Source: a virus. From it: a stretch of 31,190 nucleotides of DNA. The position numbers were made by a program, and so were the translations under genes. Below, one piece after another: positions 7,401 to 13,646 of this stretch. The notes beneath the pieces were generated by a model. That model worked only from the letters and a program-made list of their open reading frames with translations. It was not told the DNA's origin and searched no databases. The DNA lies in IMG/VR virus record IMGVR_UViG_3300034682_000456, positions 1-31,190 of that record; one strand, written 5' to 3'. Positions within the stretch are counted from its first letter, which is position 1; each line of letters begins with the position of its first letter.

Positions 7401-8156
7401 CGCCTGCTGATAGATTGGGTTGGCGTTGAGCTCGTCATTACCAAGGCCATTGAGGAACCCGCGAGCCTCCTGCTCTGCCTGCTGAGCCCGCATGCCAGAT
7501 GCCATCGCCCCGGCGTGGGCACCATAGCCGATAGAGGTCAGGCGGCCGATCGCCTGATCCAGAACAGCACGCTTGGCCGCTTCGCTCGGTGCAGCAAGGT
7601 AAGCCGCCCGCGTCGAATCGAGCGCCCCGGACTGAATGGCATCCTTCACCGTGGCCTTGGCCACCATTTCACGAGCCTTGCCCTCCACCAAATCCTTGGC
7701 AAGCAGCTTGCCTGCTCCGCGCAGTGCAGGTCTGGCCAGCAAGCCAGCACCCTTGGTGCCACCAACCAACCCAACGAACTGGCCGAGCACAGAGGAGAAG
7801 TTGCCAGCCCATGCTCGAGGATCTGCCCATGCATCGCCAGCCTCAATGGCCCCGGTATCAGCATTCTCCTGAAAGAACTGCTTACCCATCGCCTCCCGCA
7901 TCGGGGTAGACACCTCTTGCAGCTGGCCATCAGCCCACGCGCTGACGCCGCGCCCGGCATCCTTGACCCCTTGCGAGTCGGTGATCTGCCCTACCGCCTC
8001 AAGGTCACCACCCAGCGTTTGACCAAGGCCGCGCTGGAACATGTCAACGGTGTCGCCAATAATGCCCTGCTCATTGGTATCGGCAGGGGCTTGCTGTTGG
8101 GTTGAGTAGCGCTCTCGTGCAGCAGCAATAAAGTCATCCCGGGTTGGCTTGGCCAT
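1488..8156 (-). CDS. Giant polyvalent virion (ejection) protein with tandem HExxH domains and LPD38-like C-terminus
   Basis: This 2222-aa protein starts at the ATG at 8156 (GGAG 9 nt upstream); an in-frame TTG at 8177 has no site. Regions: 1-400 helical with Gly/Ala-rich hydrophobic stretches, as in pore-forming ejected proteins; about 480-730 a Pro/Ala/Gln-rich disordered linker; a small domain at about 733-765; a first zincin-like domain with H953-E-L-L-G-H957 and a possible third ligand E at 1006/1007; a second with H1190-E-V-L-A-H1194 and E at 1244/1245; about 1390-2050 a long helical region resembling large polyvalent protein-associated domain LPD38; and a C-terminal coiled coil from about 2120. 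Giant proteins of this kind are packaged in podovirus heads and ejected with the DNA. The peptidase motifs may remodel a host target or the protein itself (inference). The linker and the first zincin contain +1-frame coding-like segments (see findings). Confidence 0.85.
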   Translation of the reverse strand: MAKPTRDDFIAAARERYSTQQQAPADTNEQGIIGDTVDMFQRGLGQTLGGDLEAVGQITDSQGVKDAGRGVSAWADGQLQEVSTPMREAMGKQFFQENADTGAIEAGDAWADPRAWAGNFSSVLGQFVGLVGGTKGAGLLARPALRGAGKLLAKDLVEGKAREMVAKATVKDAIQSGALDSTRAAYLAAPSEAAKRAVLDQAIGRLTSIGYGAHAGAMASGMRAQQAEQEARGFLNGLGNDELNANPIYQQAYWDLADGDMQGASVGDIRRAAIDSIAEKAATDAWSDPRALSADFLSGMLTGAGGGVGGVLGKVGTTRAGAAARGFVGEGATEAWQGGETQRAVNQAVQEWADETRDPMAGVLSSALNEGTLGGAFGGVVGGVRGPEAQAASKPVVRVERRVVTGDEQMDDMIHGLDQRQAERGASIDSQIESMFAGENNPLGSGKFDPIRDVPAYERQGFVRGSHDFKGRPIIPLEGELMDPGTGVATNATEQDAGVVERPSQSAGMAPAIEDLSLSGELMSDGSLPPPQGGLLPGATIDGVASEVGTELPAPTAAQQIGQEQPTATPTQYNSLRLTRRGLPFSSEKEAALASRQDETPVPLDGGGFGIAKIADVAQPQAEVFNEQAPQVLAVGSEGQGDQLVTGEPVAAGAEPAIAELADRAGPGDPADYAAAPPVPDGQQQDDQTLTAPATDAGVAVSEVVQPEPVAPEPAAVPTPWAEAIDNPDGTITLKGEVPLIKQWAKDSGVKAIPGKGGMVVAKSSAAKVREYVAPAASEPVQQIEADAVPASNVRLSQQRKGLSVEDAGKVVDDFLRDYNGNIPVEPFIREKASEIYGPSVEGTEFARTTKGAYHPSAGLVTIISGNAGGNGSSLLSSSASIRDIPVRKPESTGAGVSTGAVGEQKGEQGGSRGGKSSREHATGRVGKGEGGAREAQTGRVGAKEDLIKTLRHELLGHYGTDTFTPENKRSLLQKLIDAKQQPWLAKEWSAANKGYKHLDDMGKAEEVFASIAEKELPPRTIQTWNDIKTEFARLLRKAGLVKGPIKEHELDSLIRAVGKGIRNGDRTKQNIRGDQEVIGKQADEPAKDDKPERIISFSKQAMSQGEKPAKHLTRKEAELVTKEWFKQYRGASGIDVQIHATQAELEQALGLAAKEGLIRRAAFDDDNGTLHVAADTIANPKRMREILRHEVLAHYGLANVLGDGEYTKLISRLIKSRNDPSMKAVWDWVDTHYADEELGVQAEEVVAHLAELEQSAWRRGWDQVVAWVTKALRTVGFVPGGITAAETRVLIEGLGKKMKRGGPDNGGPDGGQKFSQEDGRTSQYKNPLGTTQGLQLPKRGSPERVSDSNVLTKDDIRKGGLKMSQANTAADKAMEKLNLGPKPDIIDKTKANLDKLRKVDRGVVESWVDRFIKKANTEVLDALAPIRYAEDAAGITDAADSGYVAARMATGAASTMQATMLYGLPEWKDGVIQRKAGTGEKDALLGIFSDLGADLHNWLGWMAGHRAELLMAQGRENLLDANDIAALKGQGKGKEAKFLDAKARWNRLNAATLDLAQEAGLFTAEARAEFENEWYIPFFRESDDGDVIAPFKPKGIANQNAGIKKLKGGEANTNDLLENIFTSTSKLIDASMKNMAAQKTVWNLADTGLIEVVAKPNMMDWRALKNGKDLITVKLEGEDYMIRIEDPDLYRAMTFFDRQPFGAMVNVAAKAKRLLTAGVTASPEFMLRNFLRDSLSSWAISKDGFKPVIDSIKGVKKTLAMEGSTIDVMFSGASFLGGYVNGNDPGAMADSVRKSLRRKGMTPEQIAKYEKSIVRNAAQVKGIVADVWDKYSRYGEALENANREAVYDAAIKAGKSHAQAAFESKDLMDFSMLGAARFIQGASMVLPFFNARIQGLGKLSRELRDNPREIAKRAGMITAMSLGLLAMNWDDERYEELPDWDKDANWHFFIGDQHFRIPKPFEIGVMFGTIPERMVRAMGGKDTGAQLGKAVARAIGETFALNPTPQIIKPLVESYFNYDSFSGGPIENAQDLAVKAEARYNEQTSLMMRELGEAMGMSPKKLEHLLIGYTGTIGGYVMATADGLIRAAQPGESASWRADEIPLVKAVYRGTGPAKSTQHMEQFYQMLNEVNQLKRTVDQYRSEGLDDKAKELLDEQGGILKSRSSLSRTQQQVRVLRNRIELLQRDRVLSADEKRRRIDELLSRRNDLVYQAVNNNRKNWE
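5228..5698 (-). other. +1-frame ORF inside the giant gene with a coiled-coil-like segment
   Basis: This 156-codon open frame lies one nucleotide downstream of the giant gene's frame. The ATG at 5698 has a GAGG-like site about 7 nt upstream. Residues about 61-126 (5321-5518) read as a plausible protein: an aromatic patch (FETYLFGNLKALAQGYLL) followed by a charged Glu/Arg/Leu coiled coil containing LEELEKEKAERE. Over the same bases the giant frame gives a Gly/Ser/Arg-rich sequence with codons such as AGA, GGA and ATA that are rare elsewhere in the window. The ends of the ORF look like shadow sequence. It may be an out-of-frame inserted gene fragment rather than a translated gene. Confidence 0.3.
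6086..6280 (-). CDS. Nested 64-aa ORF in the +1 frame of the giant gene
   Basis: The ATG at 6280 is preceded by GGAGG with a 6-nt spacer and the frame ends at a TGA. The product begins MSRLPRYLQSAVKDKAISLS and is predicted as two helices with a Pro-rich turn, with no low complexity. By hand count 59 of 64 codons end in G or C, while the giant frame over the same bases has about 40% and encodes a Pro/Ala/Gln linker. Upstream of the ATG this frame loses its coding character, so the ATG is the natural start. I do not recognise a family with certainty; the LP-x-YL...A pattern resembles small helical phage proteins. Either a genuine overlapping gene or a captured gene read out of frame by the giant gene would explain it. 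Confidence 0.45.
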   Translation of the reverse strand: MSRLPRYLQSAVKDKAISLSQANQLQRALSQPLPNSPTELDPEIRQTTLLLHLYLMDSSKMTKH

Positions 8157-8178
8157 CAGTTCATTCTCCGCAGGCAAT

Positions 8179-8250
8179 AAAAAAGCCGGCCCCTGTTAAG
8201 GGTCCGGCCATGATGGGGAAATTTTGTGCTACGGGAGCACAAATGGCAAG
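8179..8250. repeat. Dispersed boundary element, copy A
   Basis: This is a roughly 70-bp element made of the terminator hairpin, an ATGATGG segment, ATTTTGTGC and GGCAAGC. It matches copy B at 25957-26028: 42 of 52 positions are identical in the part after the loop, and the stem and mismatch architecture is the same. Copy A also carries a dyad TTTGTGC-N7-GCACAAA (8223-8243). Both copies sit at gene-module boundaries. Function is unknown; an operator or a recombination linker is possible. Confidence 0.55.
8185..8208 (-). terminator. Intrinsic terminator directly upstream of the giant gene
   Basis: GCCGG-C-CCC / GGG-T-CCGGC forms an 8-bp stem with one mismatch and a 6-nt loop, followed on the minus strand by TTTTTTATT. 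The T-tract ends about 20 nt before the giant gene's ATG. It would block minus-strand transcription into the giant gene unless the polymerase is antiterminated. Confidence 0.75.
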
Positions 8251-8369
8251 CGCGGCGCTGTTATCAGCATATGCTTGTCGGCATTCTTGTGGTGTGCGTG
8301 CCATCAATGATTTTTGGCACCAAATGAGGCATTGTGTGTCTCCTATTAAAAAACATTAAGGAGGTTTTC

Positions 8370-8849
8370 ATGCGCTCTATGATGGCGGTGGTGATTATGT
8401 TTTTATCTGGCTGCACGTCTAATAATATCACCAATATTGATGGTGCTGGAAATTGGAAGTATGTCACAAATATAAATGGTGTTAGTGGGGCTAAAATGGC
8501 GGCACTGGCGTCCAGTCGCCCTACGGTTGGCGGTGTTATATCTGTACTTAGAATGCCGCCAGAGGATCGAGAAGTTGATTTGGTTGACACAAAAATAACT
8601 GTTGCTAGTGAGTCAAGAATTGTTTTTGCTGCGCAATTTCCTAAGTATGGCCAGTGCAAACCAATGCTTAATGTTAATGGTGATGAATACTCACCGGATT
8701 TGAAAGAAGTAGATGGAATGTGCAGGTATGTTATTGATGATTCTAGGGCCACACACATAGCGAAGCAGCTATTAGAGCCAGGTGTGGTGATGGTTAATAA
8801 TGTAGCGTTTGACCCGTCAGGATTTTCTAGCGTCTGGCCAAGACTGTAA
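8370..8849 (+). CDS. Moron: putative outer-membrane lipoprotein
   Basis: This 159-aa protein lies on the plus strand within the minus-strand late operon. The ATG at 8370 has AAGGAGG about 7 nt upstream. Residues 1-15 are a lipoprotein signal: Met-Arg, a hydrophobic core, then lipobox L12-S13-G14-C15, with T16 at +2, predicting the outer membrane. The mature part has several beta-like stretches, two cysteines (within KYGQCKP and DGMCRY) and a YVT/KVDG-rich profile; I recognise no family. It is visibly richer in A/T than its neighbours and has its own terminator (8853-8872). This fits a moron, an acquired gene expressed from the prophage to change the cell surface. No convincing -35/-10 was found, although a TATTAA at 8344-8349 is possible. 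Confidence 0.75.
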   Translation: MRSMMAVVIMFLSGCTSNNITNIDGAGNWKYVTNINGVSGAKMAALASSRPTVGGVISVLRMPPEDREVDLVDTKITVASESRIVFAAQFPKYGQCKPMLNVNGDEYSPDLKEVDGMCRYVIDDSRATHIAKQLLEPGVVMVNNVAFDPSGFSSVWPRL

Positions 8850-8852
8850 AAC

Positions 8853-8880
8853 AGCCCGCCACTCGGCGGGCTTTGTTATT
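8853..8880. terminator. Bidirectional terminator between moron and virion gene
   Basis: AGCCCGCC-ACTC-GGCGGGCT forms a perfect 8-bp stem with a 4-nt loop, followed on the plus strand by TTGTTATT. It starts 3 bp after the moron stop. The stop codon of the convergent 246-aa gene lies in the T-tract (8876-8878), so the stem also follows that gene on the minus strand. Confidence 0.8.
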
Positions 8881-9616
8881 TATACATCTTCTGATAAGCG
8901 CTGGATGCCATCGCGTCAGGGTTTTTATTGGCACGAAGAGCATCAACCCCTGACTGTATCAGCGCCTTCTCAATAGATCGGTCTCCCTGCATTCTGGGGA
9001 TGATACCTTGCGGCTTTGGCGGCTGAGTGGTTGGCGCAGGTGTAGCCTGTGGCGCTGGATCCTGTTCCGCAGGCCCACCCACTTTCTTGGGGGCAAGAGA
9101 TAGCCAGTAATTGGCATATCCGCCACCGCCGAACTCACCGAGCAACTGCTGGGCGCCCGGATCGGCTGCTAGAGTGTAGCCAAGAGCATCAATCTCCCCC
9201 AAAGCCACGGCGCGCTGTTCGTCTGTCAGCTTGTCGTTTTCCATCAGTTCTGCCTTGCGTTTGGCAAGTTGATCCATGGTTCCCATGATGTTTTTGGCGT
9301 GAGTCTCGCGGGCGCGAACGCTGGCGTTTGCGGCGGCGGCCTGTGTCTCGATGGCGAGTCGCTTCTCAAACATGGCCCAGTCGTGGTCCCGGTTCTTCTG
9401 GTTCTCGTCAGCCATCGCCTTGAAGCGGGTGTCGTTCTCAGCCCGACTGGCGTCGATCTGTTTCTGGGCTAGTTTATCCCTAGCATCAAGCTCGATGTTC
9501 ATGTCATCACGGCGTTGTGCTGCCTCACGCTGGCGCTGCTGCTCAGCAAACCCTGCTTGCGCGTTATTGACAGTGCCGGCGCCAAAACCCTTGGCTAATG
9601 CAGCGAGCAGGCTCAT
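8876..9616 (-). CDS. Putative internal virion protein, coiled coil
   Basis: This 246-aa protein begins with a Gly/Ala amphipathic helix (residues 1-25, LLAALAKGFGAG). A long charged coiled coil follows (about 25-135, rich in Gln/Arg/Glu/Asp), then a Gly-rich turn, a Pro/Gln/Thr linker (about 180-205) and a short C-terminal helical tail. The start ATG overlaps the stop of the upstream gene (9613). With the three genes before it and the giant gene after it, it forms a block typical of podovirus ejected or internal proteins. Sequence family not recognised; the role is inferred from position and architecture. Confidence 0.7.
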   Translation of the reverse strand: MSLLAALAKGFGAGTVNNAQAGFAEQQRQREAAQRRDDMNIELDARDKLAQKQIDASRAENDTRFKAMADENQKNRDHDWAMFEKRLAIETQAAAANASVRARETHAKNIMGTMDQLAKRKAELMENDKLTDEQRAVALGEIDALGYTLAADPGAQQLLGEFGGGGYANYWLSLAPKKVGGPAEQDPAPQATPAPTTQPPKPQGIIPRMQGDRSIEKALIQSGVDALRANKNPDAMASSAYQKMYK

Positions 9617-10083
9617 GCTGCACCCCCTTGCTGCTCTGCTTCATCCATCTTCTGCACGATGGCCTGCAGTATCTGGCTGGCTTCTGCCAGGATTTGATCG
9701 TCGATCACATCGTTCTCGGCGTCCATCTCCTTGAGTTTATCCATTGCACGAAACAGAGCGTCAATCTTGCTGTCAGGGTCATTAATCTTTCCGGATGCCA
9801 GCATCTCGCGGCAGCCAGCATAGACGGCCTTGACGATCTGCTGTGCCGGTACGCTGCGGCCCGCATCTTTGGCCTGCTTGAGAATGGTGAAGATGCCACC
9901 GGCTACCGCGTCGGCCACTCCCTGTATCTTGTCCTCTCCAGCCTGCAGGCGACCAGCAACGGCCTGCCCACCATCACCAAGCAGAGTGGCTCCAAGCATC
10001 TCCATCATGCTGGCATGCATCGCGTCATCATTGCCGGCATGCTGCTGCGGCCGCTGGCCCTGCAGATTCTGAATCAATCCCAT
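9613..10083 (-). CDS. Hypothetical virion-associated helical protein
   Basis: This 156-aa, mostly helical acidic protein has a Met/Gln/His-rich N-terminus, a Gly/Ala-rich amphipathic stretch (about 45-70) and a C-terminal acidic helix (AEASQILQAIVQKMDEAEQQ). The ATG at 10083 overlaps the TGA of the upstream gene (TGATG), which indicates translational coupling. It lies in the block of presumed internal virion proteins. No family recognised. Confidence 0.65.
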   Translation of the reverse strand: MGLIQNLQGQRPQQHAGNDDAMHASMMEMLGATLLGDGGQAVAGRLQAGEDKIQGVADAVAGGIFTILKQAKDAGRSVPAQQIVKAVYAGCREMLASGKINDPDSKIDALFRAMDKLKEMDAENDVIDDQILAEASQILQAIVQKMDEAEQQGGAA

Positions 10084-11171
10084 CACTCACCATCCCATGC
10101 ATACTTAGCCCGGATACCGGGGGTTACATCAAACCGACTTGGGCTGAAATTAAAATCGCCAGCCATGCTCTTGTCGAGGTCGCTATTGCTCGGCAAGGAG
10201 TAACGCGGAGGGGATGATGCGACATCGCCATTGCTTCCACCATTGCCATTGCTGTAACTGGCTCCAGCTTGATTTACTGCATTACCAGCCTGCGCATTGA
10301 GATCGTTGAGCGCAGCACCGTGCCCAGGAGCGCCTACTGTTAGCCCGCTGCTGATTGCGCTGGTCACCATACTCGCCCCTGGAGCTGCCATGCCAACAAG
10401 ACTTAGAGCCCCCTTCAGCGCTGAGTCAAGCCCACCTCCATCACCTAGTTGGTCACGCTGGCCACTTATACGCTTGTCATCAAGCTGACCTGTTGCGGCC
10501 TTTCTTGTCATGCCTGACAAATAATCACCCGGATCACCCATGACTGCACCTGCCAGTTTTTGCGCCCCCCACTTACCAGGTGCACCAGCAATAGTGGCAC
10601 CTACAACTCCTGCACCGCGAAAACCATTGTAATCCTGAGTGGCTTCACCAAGCGCCACTCGGTCTGCTTCTGACAAAGTTTCGCGCTGAGCTTTCTGTTG
10701 AAGGTTGCCTATCACACCGTTGTAATTATCGGTGTTTACGGTCTTGTTATACTGATCATCCCCCATGCCGTACATCGATGGGCCGCCGATAGAGCTGATG
10801 TTGTGGTTTGGAGGTGTAGAGGTGGACTTGTAGTTATCCAGGGTCTTGCTGACGGACGAAATGCGACTGGCGACGCTGTTGTTGTCATTTCTTCCGCCGC
10901 CACCTGATGCTTGCTGCCCCTTGTTGTTTGCTCCAATTGAGCCATTAAATGAGCCGTTGCTCATGCCATAACTGGAACCACCACCAATTGAGCTCGGACC
11001 GCCTCGACTGGTTGATGAAGATGCGCCCTTGCTGCTGGAGCTGGAGGTGCTGCCACGATTACCTGCGCTGGCACTCTGGCTGCTTCCGTTGCGGTTATTG
11101 TTGTTGGCCCCCTTGTTCGAGCTGCTACCACCTTTGCTGCTACCGCCGCCATTCCCGCTGCTCTTTGCCAT
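10083..11171 (-). CDS. Ser/Gly/Asn-rich virion protein
   Basis: This is a 362-aa protein. Residues 1-100 are extreme low complexity (Ser, Gly, Asn, Lys), followed by a repeated SIGGxSxYGMxxxxxN motif at about 61-74 and 127-141. Residues about 150-300 are more ordered and contain Gly/Ala-rich amphipathic stretches (VVGATIAGAPGKWGAQKLAG and LVGMAAPGASMVTSAISSG). The C-terminus is ordered. The ATG at 11171 abuts the upstream TAA, with a GGGGG ribosome binding site. The amphipathic stretches and gene position fit an ejected protein. Family not recognised. Confidence 0.65.
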   Translation of the reverse strand: MAKSSGNGGGSSKGGSSSNKGANNNNRNGSSQSASAGNRGSTSSSSSKGASSSTSRGGPSSIGGGSSYGMSNGSFNGSIGANNKGQQASGGGGRNDNNSVASRISSVSKTLDNYKSTSTPPNHNISSIGGPSMYGMGDDQYNKTVNTDNYNGVIGNLQQKAQRETLSEADRVALGEATQDYNGFRGAGVVGATIAGAPGKWGAQKLAGAVMGDPGDYLSGMTRKAATGQLDDKRISGQRDQLGDGGGLDSALKGALSLVGMAAPGASMVTSAISSGLTVGAPGHGAALNDLNAQAGNAVNQAGASYSNGNGGSNGDVASSPPRYSLPSNSDLDKSMAGDFNFSPSRFDVTPGIRAKYAWDGE

Positions 11172-11543
11172 TTACGCCCCCTGCTTCTTAATGTTGGCCA
11201 GCACGCCATTGGTCAGTACGCCACCGGTGGCCATGCCATTGCCGGCAAGGCCAGGGGTTGATACCTGGAACTCGACCGGAGTCAGGTTGGCCGGCAATCC
11301 ATTTTCCTGACGCAACTGGTCCTCCCGGCCCCAGAGGTCTTGCTGCATATTGCGCTGGTTCTTCTGGGCCTCTCTGTTCTCCAGGTAGGAGCCGCCAGCA
11401 ACCAACGCGGATCCAAGCAGGGTTGCTGCGCCAGGGTTGCTCTGCATCCAAGACCCTGCACTGGAAAGTCCGCCAAGCACTGCGTCAACGGCCTGGTCAG
11501 CCATGTCGATCGCGCTTGATACGATGCTGCCAAAATCAAACAT
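11172..11543 (-). CDS. Small virion/tail-associated protein
   Basis: This 123-aa protein starts at the ATG at 11543 with AAGGAGG 4-5 nt upstream. An N-terminal amphipathic helix is followed by a Gly/Ala hydrophobic helix (about 38-52, GAATLLGSALVAGGSYLEN), a charged Gln/Arg segment, and a Gly/Val-rich tail. The pattern of an amphipathic helix, GAAT...GGSYLE and a charged coil is common in short proteins beside internal virion genes of short-tailed phages. The exact role is unknown. Confidence 0.65.
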   Translation of the reverse strand: MFDFGSIVSSAIDMADQAVDAVLGGLSSAGSWMQSNPGAATLLGSALVAGGSYLENREAQKNQRNMQQDLWGREDQLRQENGLPANLTPVEFQVSTPGLAGNGMATGGVLTNGVLANIKKQGA

Positions 11544-11552
11544 GTGACCTCC

Positions 11553-12326
11553 TTACTTTACATTTACGCCTGGCAATGATGTGGGCGGGAACTTGGTCCA
11601 ATCAGGTTTGATGGTGCTGATGTTGGAGTACATCTGCTGGTACATGGCCAGCGTAGAGTTGAGCTCGGTTTTCATGTTGTTGACCATCTTCTCCTTGTCA
11701 GCAGCCTTCATCGTGTTGTCAGCCATAACAGCTGCATAGCGGTCGTTATAGGAGCTGACTGCCTTATCGACCGCGCTCATGTACATCCCGTGGGTATTTG
11801 CCACCACCTGCTGCGCCAGCTGATCCATGCTGGCCTTGTTTTGGTTGTCCAACTCTTTCAGACGCTGCTGACCCTCTGCATCCAGCAAGCCAAGGCTGTT
11901 TTTGTGCAGCAGTTGATCCCGCTCTTTTTGGTATTGGTTCTGCACCCCCAACTCCTTGAGACGCTGCTGTCCCTCTGCATCCAGCAAGCCAAGGCTGTTT
12001 TTGTACTGCAACTCGGCCATCCCCTTTTCATGGCCAAACTGATTACCCTGCATGGTCAACTGATGACTGCGATCAATCCGATTCTCGTCACTCTTCCATG
12101 CCTGCCCCGCATTCTGGCTGGCGATAGGTAACGCCGCATCGACAATCGCCCGTTGTGACGCTTCGGCACCGATTGAGCTGTTGGAAAGTCCACGACCTGC
12201 CGCATATTGCTCGCCCTTCGCCTTGGCCATGCGCATCAGCAGTCCATCTTGGCTGATGGTCTTGTTTACCTGATCGTTCACGTCCTTGGCGTCAAAGGGC
12301 GTGGTTGTTGCGGTAGTTGCTACCAT
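11553..12326 (-). CDS. Coiled-coil virion protein with an internal 33-residue tandem duplication
   Basis: This is a 257-aa helical protein. The motif KNSLGLLDAEGQQRLKEL occurs twice, 33 residues apart, within a long coiled coil (about 105-180), encoded by the 99-bp-period DNA repeat at 11851-12003. The C-terminus (Ser/Tyr/Met-rich helix, then a Pro-rich end) resembles proteins next to internal virion genes. The ATG at 12326 follows a terminator hairpin (12343-12362), with a GGGGG site only 4 nt upstream. Presumed virion component; family not recognised. Confidence 0.65.
   Translation of the reverse strand: MVATTATTTPFDAKDVNDQVNKTISQDGLLMRMAKAKGEQYAAGRGLSNSSIGAEASQRAIVDAALPIASQNAGQAWKSDENRIDRSHQLTMQGNQFGHEKGMAELQYKNSLGLLDAEGQQRLKELGVQNQYQKERDQLLHKNSLGLLDAEGQQRLKELDNQNKASMDQLAQQVVANTHGMYMSAVDKAVSSYNDRYAAVMADNTMKAADKEKMVNNMKTELNSTLAMYQQMYSNISTIKPDWTKFPPTSLPGVNVK
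11851..12003 (-). repeat. Imperfect direct repeat, 99-bp period
   Basis: Two units of about 54 bp (11851-11904 and 11950-12003) differ at only three positions by eye. They lie in frame in the 257-aa coiled-coil gene and lengthen its rod by 33 residues. The low divergence suggests a recent duplication or gene conversion between the units. Confidence 0.85.
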
Positions 12327-12337
12327 GTATCCCCCAA

Positions 12338-12362
12338 TAAAAAAGCCGCCAATAGGCGGCTT
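12338..12362 (-). terminator. Intrinsic terminator upstream of the 257-aa virion gene
   Basis: AAGCCGCC-AATA-GGCGGCTT forms a perfect 8-bp stem with a 4-nt loop, followed by a TTTTTT tract on the minus strand. The tract runs directly into the GGGGG ribosome binding site of the next gene. It separates the tail/adhesion genes from the internal virion genes. Confidence 0.8.
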
Positions 12363-12378
12363 GCTTGAATACTGAATG

Positions 12379-12789
12379 TCACCAGGTGAACACCTGTACC
12401 GCGCTCACGTCAGTGAGGATTGAGACAGCAAGTTCAGCAGCGTTACTGGCCTGCCGGATCTGCTCGCGCAAGGCCAGCACATCAGCCACCGCTTCAACTC
12501 CTGCCTCCCCGAGCCGCTCGCGCTCCTGCGCCCGCTGCAAGCGCCAGTCAAGCGCAGTAATGCGGCGTCCCGCCTCAAACTTTATCTCTGGAATTTTACG
12601 CGCTTTTGCCTCATCAAGACTAAGCGGCTCTGGAGCTGGCTCTGACTCTGGCTCTAGCTCTACCTCCGGCTCCGGATCCGGCTGCACTTTCTCACGCCAT
12701 CTATTCGGGTGAAACTTGTTAGCAAATCCGGCATCAGCAAGAATCGTGTTAACAACGACTCCTGAACTATCCAAAATCTCGACCTCCAT
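12379..12789 (-). CDS. Tail fibre assembly chaperone-like protein
   Basis: This is a 136-aa protein from the ATG at 12789, which overlaps the stop of the adhesin gene (TAATG) and has GGAGG 9 nt upstream. The layout is typical of small tail fibre assembly/DUF4376-type proteins: a short N-terminal strand region with FHPNRW, an acidic Pro/Glu linker (about 50-75), then a C-terminal helical bundle (about 80-130: EAKARKIPEIK, then RRITALDWRLQRAQERERLG). It directly follows the probable receptor-binding protein, the usual position for its chaperone. Confidence 0.6.
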   Translation of the reverse strand: MEVEILDSSGVVVNTILADAGFANKFHPNRWREKVQPDPEPEVELEPESEPAPEPLSLDEAKARKIPEIKFEAGRRITALDWRLQRAQERERLGEAGVEAVADVLALREQIRQASNAAELAVSILTDVSAVQVFTW

Positions 12790-13646
12790 TATCTGACCCT
12801 CCGAATTGCTACAAGTCCTGCACCATTGACACCCGCCGCACAATAGCCAGGAATTCTGGCCAACCAGCCTGAACCACCACGCTTACCTTGAGAGGAAGTG
12901 AAGGCGGATGAGCCTATTGCGTAGTACACCGTCGCTGTATAGTTGGTCCCCATACTCAAAGTAGAACTACCTACCGCGCCATTTGCGGCAAGTACGCTCG
13001 CCACTCCGGGCCCACCTCCGTGATCCCCACCGTCACCGCCCACAGCAGCGATAGGCTTAAGGTACAGACTCTGATTCACAACGGCACTGATGCTCGCGGA
13101 CTCTACCTTCCCGGCGGTTCCGTGGCTAGTAAATAGCCCGCCTCCACCACCACCGGCTGAAGCCTCGCTAGTAGAGGGGTTACTAACAGGCCCACCTGAC
13201 CCGCCAGTGAAATTGAGTTCGCCTCCAGAAGCAGTGCCCCCAGTTCGAGATTTTGCCCCATTCGCTATCATATCCAATGAAGCATCAGGGCATACAACTG
13301 TCGAATTACCTCCGGGCGCCCCTACAGTAACGACTACGCTCTGCCCCTTCTGCAAAGGGAATGACTGGTGTATAGATAGCCCACCTGCTCCGCCACCATC
13401 GCCTCTGGCTGGCCCCCCCCCTCCCGCTCCGTGACCTGCTGACGACCCGCCAGCAGGGTGCCCGCCACCGATAACAATGATCTCGTACTCGCCATCCTCT
13501 GGCACAGTCCAAGACTGACTGGAGGTAAAAACGTGCCACGGATACTCGGTAGGAAAGCTCATATTGACAACATGAGCTCCGAGCGAAGAAAGCTCCTTCT
13601 GAGCCTCTTTTACCTCATTAAAAATAATAGGTGCCAGCTCATTCAT
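12789..13646 (-). CDS. Glycine-rich tail adhesin (probable receptor-binding protein)
   Basis: This is a 285-aa protein. Residues 1-60 form an attachment region with WHVFTSSQSWTVPEDGEYEI. From about 60 onward there are repeated poly-glycine motifs (VIGGGHPAGG, GAGGGGPARGDGGGAGG, GGSGGP, GGGGGG, GGDGGDHGGGPG) separated by variable hydrophobic segments, ending in AGVNGAGLVAIRRV. This fits phage glycine-rich tail-tip domains, in which polyglycine helices present variable loops (T4-like gp38 adhesins are the known analogue). The ATG at 13646 overlaps the upstream stop (ATGA) and has GGAGG 7 nt away. A chaperone-like gene follows. Confidence 0.7.
   Translation of the reverse strand: MNELAPIIFNEVKEAQKELSSLGAHVVNMSFPTEYPWHVFTSSQSWTVPEDGEYEIIVIGGGHPAGGSSAGHGAGGGGPARGDGGGAGGLSIHQSFPLQKGQSVVVTVGAPGGNSTVVCPDASLDMIANGAKSRTGGTASGGELNFTGGSGGPVSNPSTSEASAGGGGGGLFTSHGTAGKVESASISAVVNQSLYLKPIAAVGGDGGDHGGGPGVASVLAANGAVGSSTLSMGTNYTATVYYAIGSSAFTSSQGKRGGSGWLARIPGYCAAGVNGAGLVAIRRVR

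Noticed and set aside
6912-8105. Long plus-strand ORF (397 codons) opposite the giant gene
   Set aside because: Antisense of a GC-rich coding frame; translation is rich in His/Leu/Arg/Cys without domain structure, and no ribosome binding site or promoter is seen.
10870-11170. Simple-sequence repeat in the Ser/Gly/Asn-rich gene as a possible phase-variation tract
   Set aside because: The codons vary (AGC, TCC, AGT, GGT, AAC), so there is no uniform microsatellite that would slip; it is protein low complexity only.
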